A DNA stretch of 64,000 bases from Blasia pusilla (Eukaryota; Marchantiophyta; Marchantiopsida; Blasiales). The position numbers were made by a program, and so were the translations under genes. Of this stretch, positions 61,100 to 64,000 are shown piece after piece. The notes under the pieces were generated by a model that saw only the letters and a list, made by a program, of their open reading frames with translations, searched no databases and was not told the origin of the DNA. The stretch is taken from contig CM114272.1 of NCBI GenBank assembly GCA_050084515.1, forward strand, positions 20,584,001 through 20,648,000, written 5' to 3'. The first letter of the stretch is position 1, and each line of letters opens with the position of its first letter.

Positions 61100-63480
61100 T
61101 TCCTAACACATCAATAAAAACATCCATTTGCTCCTCATTTTTGATTCTCCATCCATCCATCCATTTTCCATGTGTCGACCTTCCTTGACTTTCTATTCTT
61201 CCACCCTCTATTTATCAATTTTTCGTCTACTGGACCTTTCTCTATCCATCCACTTTCCATCTTTCATCAATGTTTTGTACATTGATCCTTTCTCCCTCCA
61301 TCTATGATCTATGCTCTATCCACTGTGAAGTCTTCTTTATCCATCCATTCATTCATCCTCCATCCACTATCGAAGCTTGATGGGTATATGATTCAGACCT
61401 CAACCACTTTCATCAAAGTGAGGCTTGTTACCACTACCATGTGCACTCACACATGTAAGACATAATCTTATTTAACTACAGTAATAAAATTCATATGTCT
61501 ACTTGGTAGATTTTGAAACTCATGTTTATGATTCATTTTTATTAGAAAATAAGTGATAGCCTATATGTATGGAAAATTAAATTATGGTTTAAAAAATAAT
61601 CTATAAATTAATATATATATGACATTATTATTTCCTTGAATGAATACAATTATTTCTAAGAATATCTAGTAAACCATTCAAAAGACAATTACATATTTGG
61701 TGGTTTGTGCAAAAATTACAAGTCGGCTAATAATTGGAAAAATACTATTTTAAATCTAATGAAAAATAATCTTTAACTTAACATGTAGTGTGAATTTTAT
61801 TGAAATAGTCTTGATAAAAATTTTCTCCTTCTAAACTCATATTTGCAATCATTTTTTTTCAAAATATATAAGGGCTAACATGGGAAACTATGGAGTAGGT
61901 GATACTTTTTGAAAGAAATGAAATAAGAAATCCAAAACTATTTAAATAAAATTCTTATAGTATGTAACACTTCAAACATTATGCAAGATCTAGTCCGTTC
62001 AAGTAGAATTTTTCTTAGACTATAAGAAAATTAAATTTTTTTAATGGTTTTTAAATCTTGTATTCCAAAAACTATTAAAATAAATTCATCTTGCAACAAA
62101 GTGAAAATGAGCTCCATAGTTACTGTATTTAATTTTAGACTTGATGAATATTTATTTATTTTCTTCAATTCATAGTATTAAATTTTGGAAAACACATCAA
62201 ATCCTTCACAAATGGACTAAAGTATGTGGATTTATTTTTGAGGAAAAAATACATAGTTAAATTTTGATCATGGAAAAGATTCCCTAACTATGAAGATTAT
62301 AAAAGAAAATGCATATTTCATGTGATCAAATATGCAAGTTGAATTAAAATATTCACCGTAAAATTACCTTCTTACTAAAGTTCATACCATATATTTTATG
62401 GTAATTAAAAAAAGATTATATGATTTTTGAACCATTTGACTTAATTCAGTTTCCCTAGATAGTATTGAATAATATTTATATTATTATATAAATTATTTTC
62501 ATATATATGACTATAACTACTTTATAAGCTATGAGGATATGACTATGTTGGTTTGGTAACTCATAAAAATGAAATTCAATGAACCAAGTCATAATTTGAG
62601 GCATTTTGTATATCAATCATTCTATGGTGAATCATAAAAACCATACTTTTGTTTTAGTGAATTTGGTTTTGGAAAATTAATTCTTTTTTATTCATTTAAG
62701 TGGTAAAAAATAAGAAAATTTCTTGGGGCACAAAATCTTGAGTTTCTAGCTCCATTAGCCAAGCATCGAGTGATATTCAATGATTCCTAAATAATTCTCC
62801 CCCTGCCTTTCCAAATAATGGTTATGTATGTCATAAACGAAATGCCTAATGAGACCCTCTCCTTTCCACATACAAGTGCAAACTTGTCTAGGAACACTCA
62901 ATCTTGCTTGGTGAGAAAATTCTAGACCCATATTCTCTTGGGAAGGGGGTGGGAGCAAGGATAGGGATGGTTGGGAAGGGTGACGTGGATTGGGATGCAT
63001 AACTTTTCCTTTGTGAATGGCAAGGTAACAAAATTGTAAAGGCATGTCATTGACAATTTCTTGTTGTGGCTTAAAAATTTATGTATATATGTCCAATAGA
63101 AAGAATTAATCCTCTATTATTTCTAGTAGAAACGCGCGTGTGATCACTACTAGGTATGAAGAGTGAGTGTTTGTCATCTTGCGAGTCTTCTTTTTATGTT
63201 TGTGACTAGTGTGCAAGTCTATATTTATGAGTCCACTCTGTGTAAGTTATTTGTGAGTCTAAAGTGAGTCAAATCTACTTTGCAAATATTCCTAACTTTG
63301 GAATTCTATTGCAAGTCATGCAAGATGTAAAAGACTCACATTGAGATTTGCCAGTGCATCTCACTAATAACTCACAAAGTACGAGCTTTGAGGATCATAA
63401 CTTACAATTGTTGGGAATTGCAATTAAAACTCTTGCAACGTAAGAATTTATGCACACTAGAAAATCACTAATATAGCACT
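61100..63480. other. AT-rich intergenic sequence, no gene recognised
   Basis: CCATC/CATCC-rich text near 61120-61380 is followed by very AT-rich DNA. No TE protein or gene was recognised. Confidence 0.4.
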
Positions 63481-63696
63481 TGCAAAAAGAGTGAAAAGAT
63501 ATAGAAGAGTTTAGGAAAGCTGACAAGATAAGCAAAAATGGGATGGCTTGGAGGCGAAAGGGGCAGTTATAGTCGAGATTCCATTTTTTGCAAAAAGAGT
63601 GAAAAGATCTAGAAGAGTTTAAGAAAGCTGACAAGATAAGCAAAAATGGGATGGCTTGGAGGCGAGAGGGGAAGTCATAGTCGAGATTCCATTTTT
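63481..63696. repeat. Two 108-bp tandem repeats
   Basis: Units start at 63481 and 63589 (TGCAAAAAGAGTGAAAAGAT) and differ at only a few positions. Because 108 is a multiple of 3, a minus-strand ORF (63395-63727) runs through both. Confidence 0.9.
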
Positions 63697-63710
63697 TGCA
63701 AGTGTTATTT

Positions 63711-63814
63711 TCTCTATATGGCTCCAAATGAGCCGAAATGAAGGGAAAACCTGCTCTCTCAAATTACCGAGCAGGTTTCCCCTTCATTTCGGCTCATTTG
63801 GAGCCATATAGAGA
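63711..63814. repeat. Near-perfect inverted repeat, 45-bp arms
   Basis: Arms 63711-63755 and 63770-63814 are reverse complements at 44 of 45 positions, with a 14-nt loop. The sequence belongs to dispersed repeat family R1. Confidence 0.95.
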
Positions 63815-64000
63815 AACTTATTATTTCAAGTAAGTTTCCATTTGGAGTATAGTTGCCTTTCGAATTTGGGAAGTGGCCTTTGACCTGCTACAGCAGCTCA
63901 AGAGCCAAGGAGGTGACCTACGAGCATAGGTTACCGAGGAGAGAGTTTGGGAGAGGGAAGGGGGTATACTTCCAAGAGAGAGCTTGAGAGCTCATTCTCT
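63765..64000 (-). repeat. Dispersed repeat family R1, inverted copy, runs off the window
   Basis: Its reverse complement matches 39720-39985 ('ggtaacctatgctc', 'gtcacctcc' and 'ggctcttgag', 'caggtcaa', 'ccacttccca'-like text, and 'ggctccaaatgagccgaa'). It continues past the end of the window. Confidence 0.7.

Noticed and set aside
63113-63153. Short palindromic text CTAGTAG...CTACTAG around a CGCGCG run
   Set aside because: Only a 7-bp stem and no matching partner end; too weak to call a Helitron terminus.

Overview
This window reads as nuclear DNA of a land plant. Its one intact-looking gene is an alpha-expansin with short GT-AG introns. Almost everything else is transposable-element debris: Ty1/copia, Ty3/gypsy, Helitrons and MITE-like elements, plus very long microsatellites. 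No rRNA, tRNA, CRISPR array or bacterial-type operon was seen. The expansin's wording and the type of gypsy RNase H resemble those of seedless plants more than grasses or core eudicots, but I cannot fix the lineage.

Layout. 1-6.95 kb is a nest of minus-strand retroelements. A gypsy pol remnant (3872-4810) is interrupted by a copia element (LTR 3537-3871, gag-pol 815-3466), which is itself interrupted by a 332-bp MITE with a 9-bp target duplication (1378-1709). A second copia family flanks this (LTRs 5-814 and 4815-5148, gag/pol remnant 5148-6790). 7.2-14.83 kb (+) is a decayed autonomous Helitron whose Rep-helicase gene is split by at least 12 recognisable introns. 15.06-25.6 kb is a GC-richer island whose only recognised gene is the expansin (complement 22221-23315, with a 5'UTR intron and a TATA box). 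25.6-34.4 kb is AT-rich and holds no gene I recognise. 34.48-35.61 kb is a second GC-rich block with Helitron-like ends.

36-43 kb is mostly AT-rich, with a 124-bp (AG)n, a second copy of the MITE and dispersed repeats. 42.6-49.04 kb holds further copia elements; one is interrupted by a 220-bp mini-Helitron and by a truncated LTR ending in a 66-bp-arm near-perfect palindrome beside a roughly 240-bp (CA)n(CT)n tract. 49.35-51.43 kb is a second Helitron helicase relic, split by a roughly 0.96-kb insertion. 52415-53412 is a solo LTR with a perfect 5-bp target duplication. 54-56.5 kb is a third GC-richer block with one exon-like ORF. 57.68-59.33 kb is a non-autonomous Helitron. 60644-61094 is another solo LTR. 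The window ends in tandem repeats, a second large hairpin and an inverted copy of a dispersed repeat.

Functionally, only the expansin looks able to make protein. The retroelement and Helitron reading frames carry stops, frameshifts or substituted catalytic residues. The most unusual material is the intron-rich Helitron with exactly duplicated exons, the two long hairpins made by inverted duplication of repeat segments, and the compositionally distinct GC islands, whose origin is unexplained.
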